Source: Virgibacillus sp. NKC19-16 | GTDB lineage: Bacteria > Bacillota > Bacilli > Bacillales > Amphibacillaceae | Assembly (NCBI RefSeq): GCF_021560035.1 | Contig: NZ_CP074373.1 | Location: 1,360,001-1,424,000, forward strand | Direction of reading: 5' to 3' | Length of the DNA stretch: 64,000 nt | Shown: piece by piece, positions 1 through 9,012 of the stretch | Position numbering within the stretch: the first letter of the stretch is position 1 | Layout of the letters: each line of letters opens with the position of its first letter | Position numbers and translations under genes: made by a program | Notes under the pieces: generated by a model | What the model was told of the DNA's origin: nothing | The model's input: the letters and a program-made list of their open reading frames with translations, nothing else | The model's database searches: none

Positions 1-63
1 TTAATCTAATAAGTTACTCAATGTTTATGAAAATACCCACTTTAGAATGAGGAGTGAAGTTTC

Positions 64-459
64 ATGGTAACACTTTATACCTCACCAAGTTGTACATCTT
101 GCAGAAAAGCAAAAGCATGGTTGGAGGAGCATGATATTCTATTTAAAGAAAGGAATATTTTTTCCGAGCCACTAACGTTGGATGAAATAAAGGAAATATT
201 ACGGATGACGGAAGATGGAACTGATGAGATTATTTCGACTCGCTCAAAAGTTTTTCAAAAATTGGACGTTGATATCGATCAATTACCTTTAAAAGATTTA
301 TTTAATTTAATCCAACAAAACCCGGGTTTATTGAGAAGACCAATAATTCTGGATGAGAAACGTTTGCAAGTTGGGTATAACGAAGATGAGATTCGACGAT
401 TTTTACCAAGAACGGTACGTACTTTTCAACTACGTGAGGCGCAGCGAATGGTCAACTAA
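64..459 (+). CDS. spx: Spx, global thiol-stress transcription regulator
   Basis: 131 residues, the usual Spx length, with the ArsC-like fold and the redox switch CTSC at residues 10-13. Spx binds the C-terminal domain of the RNA polymerase alpha subunit and redirects transcription under disulfide stress; ClpXP degrades it with the help of SpxH. The start follows GAGGAG at about 50-55. The C-terminal RRPIILDE stretch near residue 91 is typical. Its neighbours mecA and spxH (yjbH) are both Clp adaptors, as in other Bacillaceae. Identification is secure from the sequence; regulation is inferred from the family. Confidence 0.96.
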   Translation: MVTLYTSPSCTSCRKAKAWLEEHDILFKERNIFSEPLTLDEIKEILRMTEDGTDEIISTRSKVFQKLDVDIDQLPLKDLFNLIQQNPGLLRRPIILDEKRLQVGYNEDEIRRFLPRTVRTFQLREAQRMVN

Positions 460-495
460 TTCGCTCACAAACAATAGAAAATAATAAATGTAAAT

Positions 496-535
496 AAAAA
501 CGCAGATCCCTTTTTAACGGTCTGTGTTTTTGTTA
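496..535 (+). terminator. Rho-independent terminator after spx
   Basis: A hairpin pairs AAAACGCAGATC with GGTCTGTGTTTT across a short loop and runs into T residues, just after the spx stop codon. Confidence 0.8.
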
Positions 536-539
536 TATT

Positions 540-799
540 AGGGTAGAGTCCACCTCTAAAAATTAAGGGGTGACAAATCATTGTTATTGCTTTAGAATAT
601 GATATTAACAAATCATAAATTTATAGGCATATTAATTTCCAAGAAGGACGCAGCTATCATACAATGGCAGTAGAAATATAACTATGAATGGTTAGAAATG
701 TATTTTAAAGGGTAAGTGGTAAATGATTAGTTATTTCACTATAGATAAGGTGAAGTGGTCTCTTCCACCTAACTATTTATAGAAGGGAGAGAAATAAAA
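540..799 (+). other. spx-mecA intergenic region with leader hairpin
   Basis: No gene is seen here. A stem pairing AGGTGAAG (748-755) with CTTCCACCT (762-770) lies about 30 bases before mecA. It could be a leader structure or a weak terminator. MecA has its own GGGAGAG ribosome binding site after it. Confidence 0.4.
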
Positions 800-1483
800 A
801 TGGAAATAGAGAGAATTAATGAAAATACGGTAAAGTTTTATATTTCCTATTTTGACCTTGAAGATCGTGGATTTGAACGCGAAGAAATTTGGTATAATCG
901 TGAACGTAGCGAGCAATTATTTTGGCAAATGATGGATGAAGTTAATTATAAAGAGGACTTTACTGTAGAAGGGCCATTGTGGATTCAGGTTCAGGCAATG
1001 GATAAAGGACTGGAATTTGTTGTTACAAAAGCTCAAGTATCCAAAGATGGGGAGAATATCGAGTTACCAACAGAAGATGGTGAAACAGTAGATGTACCTG
1101 TTGATAAGAAAATAGAAAATATGCTTGAAGATAAATATGGAACAAGTGGTGGCAACAATGATGAATCTGAAGAAGAAGACAACCTGTCGATTATCGTAAG
1201 TTTTCGTGATTTCGAGGATGTCATTCAATTAAGTCATTACTTTGCAGATTTCACAGGAAGTGCTGAGGACACACTTTACCACTATAATGGAAGCTATTAT
1301 CTGTATATGGAATTTTCTGATGAATTATTGGATGATGACATTCAGGAAGATTTCATTAGCCAAGTATTAGAATTTGCAGATGATACAGACGTAACCATTC
1401 ACCTATTAGATGAATATGGGAAAAAGATCTTTGAAGCGGACACATTTGCTCAAGTCAGATCTTATTTTCCAGTTGAAGTCTAG
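800..1483 (+). CDS. mecA: MecA, ClpC adaptor protein
   Basis: 227 residues. The N-terminal substrate-binding domain opens with MEIERINENTVKFYIS, followed by an acidic linker near residues 110-130 (SGGNNDESEEED) and a C-terminal ClpC-binding domain containing SYYLYMEF. MecA delivers ComK and other substrates to ClpCP and is needed for ClpC oligomer assembly. Length and domain order match the family. GGGAGAG sits just before the ATG. It stands alone between two terminators, next to spx and the competence gene coiA. Confidence 0.95.
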   Translation: MEIERINENTVKFYISYFDLEDRGFEREEIWYNRERSEQLFWQMMDEVNYKEDFTVEGPLWIQVQAMDKGLEFVVTKAQVSKDGENIELPTEDGETVDVPVDKKIENMLEDKYGTSGGNNDESEEEDNLSIIVSFRDFEDVIQLSHYFADFTGSAEDTLYHYNGSYYLYMEFSDELLDDDIQEDFISQVLEFADDTDVTIHLLDEYGKKIFEADTFAQVRSYFPVEV

Positions 1484-1510
1484 ACACTCGAAACAGGGTG
1501 TCTTTTTTTT
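1482..1510 (+). terminator. Terminator overlapping the mecA stop
   Basis: AGACACTC pairs with GGGTGTCT and is followed by eight T residues. The left arm begins inside the mecA stop codon. Confidence 0.85.
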
Positions 1511-1513
1511 ATA

Positions 1514-2019
1514 CTGTTTTCTAAAAGACAGTTGCTTTTGACACGAAAGATATAGAATGCGACATATCATGATATGATTGTTAATCCACCGCTCCGGTAA
1601 TACACTTCGCTTTCCGCGGGCGGCTGCTGAGCCCTCCTCGTGCTGGAGCACTGCGGGGTCTCACCTAGGCCTCTGCTCCCGCAGGAGTCTCCGTGTATTA
1701 CCTACGCTGATATTGCGATTACTGCCGATGAACTGCATCAGTATTAATATACAAAGCACTAAACTACCTCACCAGTTCGGTATCGCTCCGGGCGGTGACT
1801 CCTGCTTAGAACAAATGTCTTCGGTGGGACGAGCATTTACGCGCAGTCCCAGCACGTGTCCAGACCTGAGCAGCGGTGGTCTTCCGCGAGAAGGCTGAAG
1901 CCGTGCCCTAAGGTCCGCGACTGCCCGGAACGATTCTGGACGGCGGCAATTATTGCACATTACGTCGCAGTATATATCAACTGCGAAGATTTAAAAGAAA
2001 CAATCCCTACGAAAAGAAA
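1514..2019. mobile_element. Non-autonomous MITE-like element, copy 1
   Basis: About 506 bases with no credible gene. The left end (TTTTCTAAAAGACAGTTGC) and right end (CTGCGAAGATTTAAAAG, then AAACAATCCCTACGAAAAG) match the ends of the copies at 7811 and 46182 and are imperfect inverted repeats of each other. The outermost GGCT bases have decayed here. The interior is GC-rich and holds two modules (around 1590-1700 and 1775-1950) of a repeat type common in Bacillaceae genomes. Open frames crossing it are low-complexity shadows. The interior is inverted relative to copy 2. Confidence 0.75.
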
Positions 2020-2089
2020 TTTTTTTATTATTTTTGCAGGAATTTGTCCATCTCTGTCGAATAGTAATTGTTGGAGGTGGTTTTATTTT

Positions 2090-3280
2090 ATGTTACAGGC
2101 AATATCAAAAAATGGAAATATGATTATGCTCCACACCATGACAAACATAGAGATTGAAAAATCAAAACAGAAACAGCCGTATTTCTGCCCAGCATGCAAG
2201 CAGCAAGTAATCATCAAAGCAGGCTCAAAAGTAATCCCACATTTTGCACATCGTTCGACATCGAATTGCCCAATAAACGAAGGAGGGGAGGGGGCGTATC
2301 ATGCGAAAGGCAAATTACTACTATATAACTGGTTAATCCATCAAAAACTGGATGTTCAGCTTGAGGTATTCATCTCGGAAATTAATCAGCGGCCAGATCT
2401 GTTGCTAACGATAAACAGGAAAAGAATAGCTATTGAATATCAATGTGCACGAGTAAGACCTGAGCAGATAAGACAGCGAAACGCGGGATATGCGCATGCC
2501 GAAATAACGCCAATATGGATTCTGGGGGAAAATTTACTTAAAAGGCAAACGAAACATCATTTGAAAATCGATCAGTTTTCCCAGCAATTTATCCATCAAT
2601 TTTCTTCTGATACACCATTGACTTTATTTTACTTTTGTCCACAAACCCTTCAATTTATCACATTTCAGGATATTTTTTTCACACAAACAAGACAGGCCAT
2701 CGGTAAACTTGATGTGAGATCACTTACCCAGATGAATTTCACGCATCTGTTTATGAAAAAGCCATTTACACAACTGGAGCTTTATCAATTATGGAAAAAC
2801 GAAAAATACAAATTCCGATTAAAGCCCACAAATCATCTGTATGGAACGGAATTAGCCTGGCGTCAATGGTTATATTTAAAAGGAACCCACTTGGAATACC
2901 TGCCGTCAATCATTCATCTGCCCGTATCTTCACAATATCGGATGAAGACCTCGCCGTGGGATTGGCAGAGTCGAATAGCCATTGATTTATTAGCCCCATT
3001 GCCTGTAGAAAGTCATATTTCCATTACAGCAACAGAGCATTTTTTACGGAAACAATTTCTCAGTCCGCAGTATTTTCCTTTAAGTCATTCTACTGAAAAT
3101 CCTATCACGCAATATCTTCAGCTTTTATCCCACTTAGACATTGTGAAACAGAAAACAGTTCATTCATTTACAAAAATCAATCCCGTTAAATTCCATAAAA
3201 ATATAGAAGACGCTTTAAAGGCTGATGAAGCAATGATGGATTTTTTAGTAGCAAAGGCTTCAGACAAAATACAAGCATGA
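2090..3280 (+). CDS. coiA: CoiA, competence-associated nuclease-like protein
   Basis: 396 residues, similar in size to the family. The N-terminal part has a zinc-finger-like CPAC...HFAH...C region. A PD-(D/E)xK-type nuclease core follows, with RPDLLL and IAIEYQC. CoiA acts in recombination of incoming DNA during transformation. The open frame extends 234 bases upstream into the repeat element, but GGAGGTGG at 2073-2080 points to the ATG at 2090 (MLQAISKNG). The neighbours mecA and pepF match the B. subtilis yjbF context. Confidence 0.88.
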   Translation: MLQAISKNGNMIMLHTMTNIEIEKSKQKQPYFCPACKQQVIIKAGSKVIPHFAHRSTSNCPINEGGEGAYHAKGKLLLYNWLIHQKLDVQLEVFISEINQRPDLLLTINRKRIAIEYQCARVRPEQIRQRNAGYAHAEITPIWILGENLLKRQTKHHLKIDQFSQQFIHQFSSDTPLTLFYFCPQTLQFITFQDIFFTQTRQAIGKLDVRSLTQMNFTHLFMKKPFTQLELYQLWKNEKYKFRLKPTNHLYGTELAWRQWLYLKGTHLEYLPSIIHLPVSSQYRMKTSPWDWQSRIAIDLLAPLPVESHISITATEHFLRKQFLSPQYFPLSHSTENPITQYLQLLSHLDIVKQKTVHSFTKINPVKFHKNIEDALKADEAMMDFLVAKASDKIQA

Positions 3281-3382
3281 CTTGCGCATAATTCGATATA
3301 CTACTAATATGGTCTTTTTTAAAGGATTTTTTTATCAAATGTAGAATTAATGAAGTAGAGCGAAATAAAGGAGGAATATGTT

Positions 3383-5194
3383 TTGGCTAAAACGTCAAAG
3401 GAATTACCAAAACGCAGTGAATTACCTGAAGAATCCACATGGGACTTAGAGGCTATTTTTGCAACAGATGAAAAGTGGGAAGAAGAGTTAAAGAAACTGA
3501 AGGCGGATATTCCGGAAATTGAGAAATATCAAGGAAAGCTTTCTGAATCAGCTCAGAACTTGTACGGGCTGTTTCAGCTGCAGGATGAGCTTTCAATGCG
3601 GCTTGGGAAGCTGTTTACATATGCGCATATGCGTTATGATCAGGATACAACAAATTCATTTTACCAAGCACTTAACGCAAAAGCTGAGAATGTGCTGACA
3701 CTAGCTTCCAGTTCGATGAGCTTTATTGTACCGGAAATACTTGAGATGGATGAGGCGACAATAAAAGGTTTTCTTGAAGAAAAGCAGGAATTACAAGCAT
3801 ACCAAAAGACGTTGGATGAAATTAATCGTCAGCGCCCCCATATATTAAGCCAGCGTGAAGAGGCATTACTGGCAGAAGCATCCGAGCCGTTGTCAAACGC
3901 GGCGCAAACGTTCAGCATGCTCAATAATGCTGATCTAAGCTTCCCATCCATTACAAATGATGATGGGGAAGAGGTCGACTTGACGCAGGGGAGATATATT
4001 GGATTTCTGGAATCAGAAAATCGTGATGTTCGTAAGGAAGCTTTTAAGGCAATGTATGATACGTATGGAGAATTTATCAATACATTTGCCTCCACCCTAA
4101 GTGGTAATTTGAAGACGAATAATTTTAATGCTAAAATCCGTAATTATGCATCAGCTAGAGAAGCAGCACTTGATGATAATCATATCCCAGAACAAGTGTA
4201 TGATAATCTGGTTGAGGCTGTTAATGAAAAATTACCATTGCTTCACCGCTACGTGGCATTGCGGAAAAAGGTGTTAGAGTTGGATGACGTGCATATGTAT
4301 GACATGTATACACCACTTGTCAAGGATGTCGATATGAAAATACCTTATGAAAAAGCACAGCAATATGTGCTGGAAGGTTTAGCCCCCCTTGGAGATGAAT
4401 ATGTGGACATTGTAAAAGAGGGCTATGAAAATCGCTGGATTGATGTTGAAGAGAATAAAGGGAAGCGCAGTGGTGCCTATTCATCAGGAACATACGGGAC
4501 AAATCCATACATTCTGTTGAACTGGCAGGACAGTTTGAATGACACGTTTACCCTAGCACATGAGCTCGGACATTCTGTGCATAGCTATTATTCGAGAAAA
4601 ACGCAGGACTTCCGTTATGGAAATTACTCGATTTTTGTAGCAGAGGTGGCGTCAACAACTAATGAGGCTTTGTTAAATGACTATCTGTTAAAGAATCTTG
4701 ATGATGAGAAACAGAAGCTCTATTTGCTCAATCATTATCTAGAGGGCTTTCGTGGTACCGTATTCCGTCAAACCATGTTTGCTGAATTTGAGCATGATAT
4801 TCATAAACGCTTGCAGGACGGGCAAGCGCTAACTGCGGAAAAACTAACGGAAATTTACTACGACTTAAATAAAAAATACTTCGGTGATGATGTTGTCTCA
4901 GATGAAGAAATTGGCTTGGAATGGGCAAGAATCCCACATTTTTATATGAATTATTATGTGTATCAATATGCAACAGGGTATTCGGCTGCAACATCGCTTG
5001 CGAATCAAATACTTTCAGGAAAAGATGGTGCAGTAGACCGTTATATTAACTTCTTGAAAGCAGGAAGTAGTGAATATCCAATTGAAATATTGAAGAAAGC
5101 CGGTGTGGATATGACATCTAAACAGCCGATTTTAGATGCCATGGATGTCTTTGAGGAAAAGCTAAACGAGTTGGAAATATTACTGCTAAAATAA
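3383..5194 (+). CDS. pepF: Oligoendopeptidase F, zinc metallopeptidase M3
   Basis: 603 residues, the normal length for bacterial PepF. The zinc motif HELGHSVH lies near residue 393. The enzyme cuts short peptides in the cytoplasm. The start is a TTG at 3383 with AAAGGAGG at 3367-3374. An ATG at 3378 lies in another frame and too close to that site. The gene ends in a strong bidirectional terminator. RoxS and yjbH follow, as in related genomes. Confidence 0.95.
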   Translation: MAKTSKELPKRSELPEESTWDLEAIFATDEKWEEELKKLKADIPEIEKYQGKLSESAQNLYGLFQLQDELSMRLGKLFTYAHMRYDQDTTNSFYQALNAKAENVLTLASSSMSFIVPEILEMDEATIKGFLEEKQELQAYQKTLDEINRQRPHILSQREEALLAEASEPLSNAAQTFSMLNNADLSFPSITNDDGEEVDLTQGRYIGFLESENRDVRKEAFKAMYDTYGEFINTFASTLSGNLKTNNFNAKIRNYASAREAALDDNHIPEQVYDNLVEAVNEKLPLLHRYVALRKKVLELDDVHMYDMYTPLVKDVDMKIPYEKAQQYVLEGLAPLGDEYVDIVKEGYENRWIDVEENKGKRSGAYSSGTYGTNPYILLNWQDSLNDTFTLAHELGHSVHSYYSRKTQDFRYGNYSIFVAEVASTTNEALLNDYLLKNLDDEKQKLYLLNHYLEGFRGTVFRQTMFAEFEHDIHKRLQDGQALTAEKLTEIYYDLNKKYFGDDVVSDEEIGLEWARIPHFYMNYYVYQYATGYSAATSLANQILSGKDGAVDRYINFLKAGSSEYPIEILKKAGVDMTSKQPILDAMDVFEEKLNELEILLLK

Positions 5195-5237
5195 ATAAAA
5201 AACAGGATGATCAAATGATCATCCTGTTTTTTATTTA
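5195..5237. terminator. Bidirectional terminator between pepF and a small membrane gene
   Basis: An almost perfect palindrome pairs AACAGGATGATCA with TGATCATCCTGTT, flanked by A-rich and T-rich runs. It can serve pepF and the converging gene at 5260-5472. Confidence 0.9.
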
Positions 5238-5259
5238 TAGATACTTGAGCCTATCCTCT

Positions 5260-5472
5260 TTATCCTCTCACTTTAGTGAAACCCGGGCGCTTTTCCATTT
5301 TATGCCCACGATACATTCGCCTGTTTGTGAATGAATAAATGGTTAAATAAAGGCTTAAAAATAATAAAGGTAACGTAATGTACAACGGAATGATTTGCAT
5401 GAGACCAAAGATATTTAGAACAAGAGCAAATATGGTAAGCAATAAGAAGAAAAAGGGAAGTAGACGCTGCAT
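5260..5472 (-). CDS. Small two-helix membrane protein, function unknown
   Basis: 70 residues starting MQRLLPFFFLL. It has two hydrophobic stretches (about residues 5-28 and 30-48) and a basic tail ending in GFTKVRG. A TTG three codons upstream touches the AGGAG site, so the ATG at 5472 is preferred. It occupies the position of B. subtilis yizD, between pepF and roxS/yjbH, but I cannot confirm homology. No function is assigned. Confidence 0.6.
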   Translation of the reverse strand: MQRLLPFFFLLLTIFALVLNIFGLMQIIPLYITLPLLFLSLYLTIYSFTNRRMYRGHKMEKRPGFTKVRG

Positions 5473-5547
5473 TTCACTCAACTCCTATCCATTTCATCGT
5501 AGCTTGTAACATTATATGTGTCTTTATTTGGAATAGAAGTGACATTT

Positions 5548-5565
5548 TTGTGAAACTATGCACAA
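5548..5565 (+). promoter_or_regulatory. Candidate Rex operator upstream of RoxS
   Basis: TTGTGAAACTATGCACAA has perfect TTGTG/CACAA arms and fits the Rex consensus TTGTGAANNNNTTCACAA except in the inner right arm. It ends four bases before the RoxS -35 box. Rex represses in response to the NADH/NAD ratio. Confidence 0.7.
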
Positions 5566-5569
5566 ACTA

Positions 5570-5598
5570 TTGATTCTAATCGATTTTACTGGTATATT
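5570..5598 (+). promoter_or_regulatory. Sigma-A promoter for the RoxS sRNA
   Basis: -35 TTGATT (5570-5575), a 17-base spacer, and -10 TATATT (5593-5598) with an extended TGG. Predicted transcription start is about 5605. Confidence 0.8.
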
Positions 5599-5604
5599 TA
5601 ATTT

Positions 5605-5726
5605 GTAAGATAAACACAAACAAAACCCCTTTGTTTGATCATGAAACTTTCTCCCATCCCCCTTTGTATCTTACAAAGAGAGAGAATGAAAGGATACACG
5701 CTGCCCCGTGTATCCTTTATTTTTTG
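5605..5726 (+). ncRNA. roxS: RoxS/RsaE-type redox sRNA
   Basis: About 120 nucleotides with the family's hallmarks: a CCCC loop at 5626-5629 and the C-rich segment TCTCCCATCCCCC near 5650-5662, which pairs with ribosome binding sites. The terminator pairs AAAGGATACACG (5689-5700) with CGTGTATCCTTT (5707-5718), then a T run. The 5' TTTGTAAGATA can pair with TATCTTACAAA (5667-5677). RsaE/RoxS lies at the same place, between pepF and yjbH, in Staphylococcus and Bacillus. It represses central-metabolism mRNAs. The family call rests on recalled sequence similarity plus synteny. Confidence 0.9.
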
Positions 5727-5799
5727 CTCGTTGAATGTTGCGCTCAGACTTATCAGCGTCCCGCTTTGCTAACCTTTGCACCACTCAGTCCGATATGCA

Positions 5800-5833
5800 C
5801 AAAAAATAAGCCCTTAAAAAACAAAGGCTTATA
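5800..5833 (-). terminator. Terminator of the spxH operon
   Basis: Read on the minus strand, ATAAGCC pairs with GGCTTAT and a T run follows, just beyond the spxH stop. Confidence 0.75.
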
Positions 5834-5835
5834 GT

Positions 5836-6729
5836 TCACCTGATATATTTCCAGAAAGACCCATACTTTACAGGAATTCTTTCTACTTTTTGTGTTAATT
5901 GCAGTTTTTTCATTTCTTTTTCTGTTTTTGCAACTGTCCAGTCATAGACGACCGAAATCTCCTTGTTGCCAACAACACCGTAAAAGGATAGGAAGTCCTC
6001 CAATGGCGGTTTTTCAGAAGGGATAGGCTCTTTTTGCAGCATTTCTGCTAAAACAAGCACATAAATGTCATATGGATAAAGTCCGGATATTTTAATACCT
6101 TCTTGCTCAACGATTTGATTGAAGAAGACAATGGTTGGAATATAGTCTACTTCCATTTCTTTTGTTAATTTCAAATCAAGCTGTAGTGCTTTTTTGGCTG
6201 AGTCTGAATATAAATCTTCCTTAAATTCATTTATATCCAGTTTAGCTTCCCTTGCGCATTGGAATAAAACATCTTCTTCAGATATATTCTGTTTCTTAAG
6301 GAATAAGTTTTCCTGTACTCTGCGGAGAAAAATTCTCCCAGACTTTTTCCCTTGAAGCTCTGCAGCCTTTATTGCCAATGATGCAATCCATGGAAAAGAA
6401 ACAGGGTTTTCGATCCATAAATCACCATCACAGCTCATACCGGTTCGTTTCGCCGTTTTTTCCCATATTGCCCTTAGCTTTCTTGGCTTATCAAATGGAT
6501 CTTTATTTAGCGTATTTAATTGTCCGCTTACGATTGGGCGAATTGTGAAAAATCTCCCATATTCAATTGACAGTTTTTTTAAGTATGGTTCTAAAGACCA
6601 GCATTCCGGGCAAAGAGGATCAACAAAGACATAAATCTCAATGGGCTTTTGTACAAAATCAAAAAAGCTGTAATTAGCCGATGTGTTTGTCTGTTTTGAG
6701 CTTCTGAGCCCAGTTTGATTCCAACTCAC
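5836..6729 (-). CDS. spxH: SpxH (YjbH), ClpXP adaptor for Spx degradation
   Basis: 297 residues with a DsbA-like thioredoxin fold. The N-terminal motif CPEC lies at residues 40-43 within [13 protein letters not shown]. YjbH binds Spx and presents it to ClpXP; disulfide stress inactivates or aggregates it, which stabilises Spx. The start is GTG at 6729, seven bases after AAAGGAG. It sits 17 bases downstream of the truncated haemoglobin gene, so the two form an operon, as in B. subtilis. Confidence 0.92.
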   Translation of the reverse strand: MSWNQTGLRSSKQTNTSANYSFFDFVQKPIEIYVFVDPLCPECWSLEPYLKKLSIEYGRFFTIRPIVSGQLNTLNKDPFDKPRKLRAIWEKTAKRTGMSCDGDLWIENPVSFPWIASLAIKAAELQGKKSGRIFLRRVQENLFLKKQNISEEDVLFQCAREAKLDINEFKEDLYSDSAKKALQLDLKLTKEMEVDYIPTIVFFNQIVEQEGIKISGLYPYDIYVLVLAEMLQKEPIPSEKPPLEDFLSFYGVVGNKEISVVYDWTVAKTEKEMKKLQLTQKVERIPVKYGSFWKYIR

Positions 6730-6746
6730 ATCGATTCTCCTTTCTC

Positions 6747-7130
6747 TTATTCCGGTGTGTTCATCATGTGGTTTGCTGTCAAGCTTAACTTTTCAAATAT
6801 AGCTGTACGATAGGGTTCTTCTATTTCAGACGCGTGTAGTGCCTCTTCCATACATGCAAGCCAGGCATCTCTTCTTGCCGGCGTTATTGGAAAAGGTAAA
6901 TGGCGTCTTCGCATCATTGGATGACCGCGCTCTTCGGAATAAAGCTTAGGCCCTCCGAAAAATTGAGTTAAAAATAATCGCTGCTTTCTGGCTGTTTCGG
7001 TTAAATCATCAGGGAAAATAGGGATCAATAACGGATGTTGGCCGACACGTTTATAAAATGAAGTTACAAGTTTATCTATTTGATTAAAGCCACCAATAGC
7101 TTCGAATAGACTTCCGTGTTCAATCTGCAT
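6747..7130 (-). CDS. yjbI: Truncated haemoglobin, group II (YjbI)
   Basis: 127 residues with the trHb signature [25 protein letters not shown]. The haem-binding proximal histidine lies in the MRRRHLPF region. These globins bind oxygen and are linked to redox or NO chemistry. AAGGAG precedes the ATG. It is the upstream partner of spxH, which fits a thiol-redox operon. Confidence 0.93.
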   Translation of the reverse strand: MQIEHGSLFEAIGGFNQIDKLVTSFYKRVGQHPLLIPIFPDDLTETARKQRLFLTQFFGGPKLYSEERGHPMMRRRHLPFPITPARRDAWLACMEEALHASEIEEPYRTAIFEKLSLTANHMMNTPE

Positions 7131-7208
7131 TACAAATTCTCCTTGCTGGTTTGTATATTATATTGTAGCAACAGAGCGACCTGGGAGCAACTTATCTGAT
7201 TTTCCTAC

Positions 7209-7778
7209 TCACAATATTGTTTGAAAAAATCGTTCAATTTTATTTGGGGTGTCCCTTTTTTGTATATTATGTTCTTTTAGCAAAGTTTCGAATGCTTCTA
7301 TACCAATTTCCTGAGATGCTGCTTCCACTTCCAGCTCATAGTCTTCCCTGCCATTGAATGTACTATAGTCTAGTACAATAACTATGTCCTTGTCCTCTAA
7401 TTCATGCCGTTTTGTTGTCAAACTTCCATAATAATGAAGGTTTTCCGGGGGAATAGCTTTATTTTTCAATTGCTTTGTCGTATTCGTTTTTGCAATGATA
7501 TTTCCTTGTATCCAATCGTCTGCTTCCTTTTCTGTTAATGAATCATGCGTTTCAAGCAGCCCATCTTTGTGAGGTTCTTTTAAGGTTAACTGATACACAC
7601 CGTCTTTTTCCCTTATTCTTAGAGCGCATCCATTTTTGTTCAATGCAAAATCAGTTGTTTCAAAATAATAATTTGTTTGCGTTTTGCTATATTCAGGAAA
7701 AGGTAAGTTGTATAATAGACGATCATACTCATCTTTCGTTAGTAAATTTTTATATTCAATTTCAATTTCTTGTGTCAT
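7209..7778 (-). CDS. yjbK: CYTH-domain protein (YjbK), tripolyphosphatase-like
   Basis: 189 residues. The N-terminus carries the CYTH motif EIEIEYK, with acidic residues that bind divalent metal. Later basic strands (ALRIREKDG, YQLTLKEP) line the triphosphate tunnel. The open frame runs 22 codons further, into the repeat element, but GAGGAG before the ATG at 7778 fixes the start (MTQEIEIEY). It is the first gene of the minus-strand yjbK-yjbI-spxH run. The substrate is not determined. Confidence 0.88.
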   Translation of the reverse strand: MTQEIEIEYKNLLTKDEYDRLLYNLPFPEYSKTQTNYYFETTDFALNKNGCALRIREKDGVYQLTLKEPHKDGLLETHDSLTEKEADDWIQGNIIAKTNTTKQLKNKAIPPENLHYYGSLTTKRHELEDKDIVIVLDYSTFNGREDYELEVEAASQEIGIEAFETLLKEHNIQKRDTPNKIERFFQTIL

Positions 7779-7810
7779 TATTAGATCTCCTCGTAAATTA
7801 ATGCATAATA

Positions 7811-8256
7811 GGCTATTTCTAAAAGATTGTTGATTTCGACGCATAAGATATAGATTGCGACGTAAGTGCTTGTTGATTTCCGCTCCGGACCGTTGCGCAC
7901 CTTAGGGCACGGCTTCAGCCTCCTCGCGGAAGACCACCGCTGCGGGGTCTTCAGACACGTGCTTTTCCCGCAGGAGTCAACGGTCCTCCGCTCCAATCAA
8001 CTATCAAAAGTGGATATCTGTAGCTGGATTTTAATAGGCACAACACCAGCGAAGGAAATACATGGAGACTCCTGCGGGAGCTAAAGGCTACGGTGAGACC
8101 CCGCAGAGCGTAGCTCGAGGAGGCTCATCAGCCGCCCGCGGAAAGCGGAATGTATTTCCGTAGCGGTGGGTAAAAGCATCAATCTTAATTGCAAGTTACA
8201 TCGCAGTTTCTTTCAACTGCGAAGTTTTAAAAGCAATAATACTTATGAAAAGAGCC
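7811..8256. mobile_element. Non-autonomous MITE-like element, copy 2
   Basis: 446 bases bounded by GGCT...AGCC, with long imperfect terminal inverted repeats (left GGCTATTTCTAAAAGATTG; right ends in GAAAAGAGCC). Direct repeats GCATAATA lie at 7803-7810 and 8260-8267, with three extra bases on the right. The GC-rich core holds two modules (about 7880-8000 and 8050-8170). It separates yjbK from the divergent yjbM, where B. subtilis has yjbL. No transposase is present. Confidence 0.82.
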
Positions 8257-8370
8257 TAGGCATAATAGGCTAGTATTGATTATGGACAAAAATAGGAGCA
8301 TATGCAATGATTAGCCATTTTCATTTGTTATGGTAAAATGGGTTTGATATGAATGATAGGCGGTGATGAT

Positions 8371-8979
8371 TTGAATTGGAACGCGATACTTGCGCCATAT
8401 GCACAAGTTGTTGAAGAATTGAAAGTGAAATTAAAAGGAATGCGGAGACAATTTGAATATGAACCCAGTGATTCACCGATTGAATTTGTTACAGGCAGGG
8501 TAAAACCGGTTGCCAGCATATTGGAAAAAGCTGAAGTGAGACAAATACCACTGGAAAATATAGAAAGAGATATGCAGGATATCGCGGGAGTTCGTGTAGT
8601 CTGTCAATTCGTCGATGATATATATACCATAGTTACGATGCTTCGGACACGAAATGATTTAGCTATTATTGAAGAAAAAGATTATGTATCCGAAAAGAAA
8701 GATAGTGGTTATCGCTCGTATCACATGATTATCGAATACCCGGTTGAAACAATTATGGGAGTTAAAATGATAATTGCGGAGATTCAAATACGCACATTGG
8801 CAATGAACTTTTGGGCGACAAATGAACATTCCTTAAATTATAAATACAGAGGAAGAATACCCAAAGAAGTCAAGGAAAGATTGCAGCGTGCTGCAGAAGC
8901 GGCTTTTAAATTAGATGAAGAAATGTCCAAAATTAAAAATGAAGTACAGGAAGCAAAACGAATTTTCCATCGGAAGTAA
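8371..8979 (+). CDS. relQ: Small alarmone synthetase RelQ/SAS1 (YjbM)
   Basis: 202 residues. The RelA/SpoT synthetase core shows SPIEFVTGRVKP, GYRSYHMII and EIQIRTLAMNFWAT. It makes (p)ppGpp from GTP/GDP and ATP and has no hydrolase domain, as expected for a small synthetase. AGGCGGTGAT (8358-8367) matches nine of ten bases of an ideal ribosome binding site and points to the TTG at 8371; an ATG at 8353 is possible but lacks a good site. nadK and a pseudouridine synthase follow closely. Confidence 0.92.
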   Translation: MNWNAILAPYAQVVEELKVKLKGMRRQFEYEPSDSPIEFVTGRVKPVASILEKAEVRQIPLENIERDMQDIAGVRVVCQFVDDIYTIVTMLRTRNDLAIIEEKDYVSEKKDSGYRSYHMIIEYPVETIMGVKMIIAEIQIRTLAMNFWATNEHSLNYKYRGRIPKEVKERLQRAAEAAFKLDEEMSKIKNEVQEAKRIFHRK

Positions 8980-9012
8980 GTAAAAGTCAAGAAACGAAGG
9001 GGAGGGGAGTAA

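Noticed and set aside
1578-1898. Open frames within the GC-rich core of copy 1
   Set aside because: They are low-complexity, shift with repeat copy and strand, and lack ribosome binding sites; they are products of the repeat.
1856-2089. N-terminal extension of the CoiA frame
   Set aside because: It lies partly in the repeat element and has no ribosome binding site. GGAGGTGG before the ATG at 2090 gives a protein of family length.
7866-8084. Open frame in the core of copy 2
   Set aside because: It overlaps both core modules and part of the terminal repeat; no conserved protein features.
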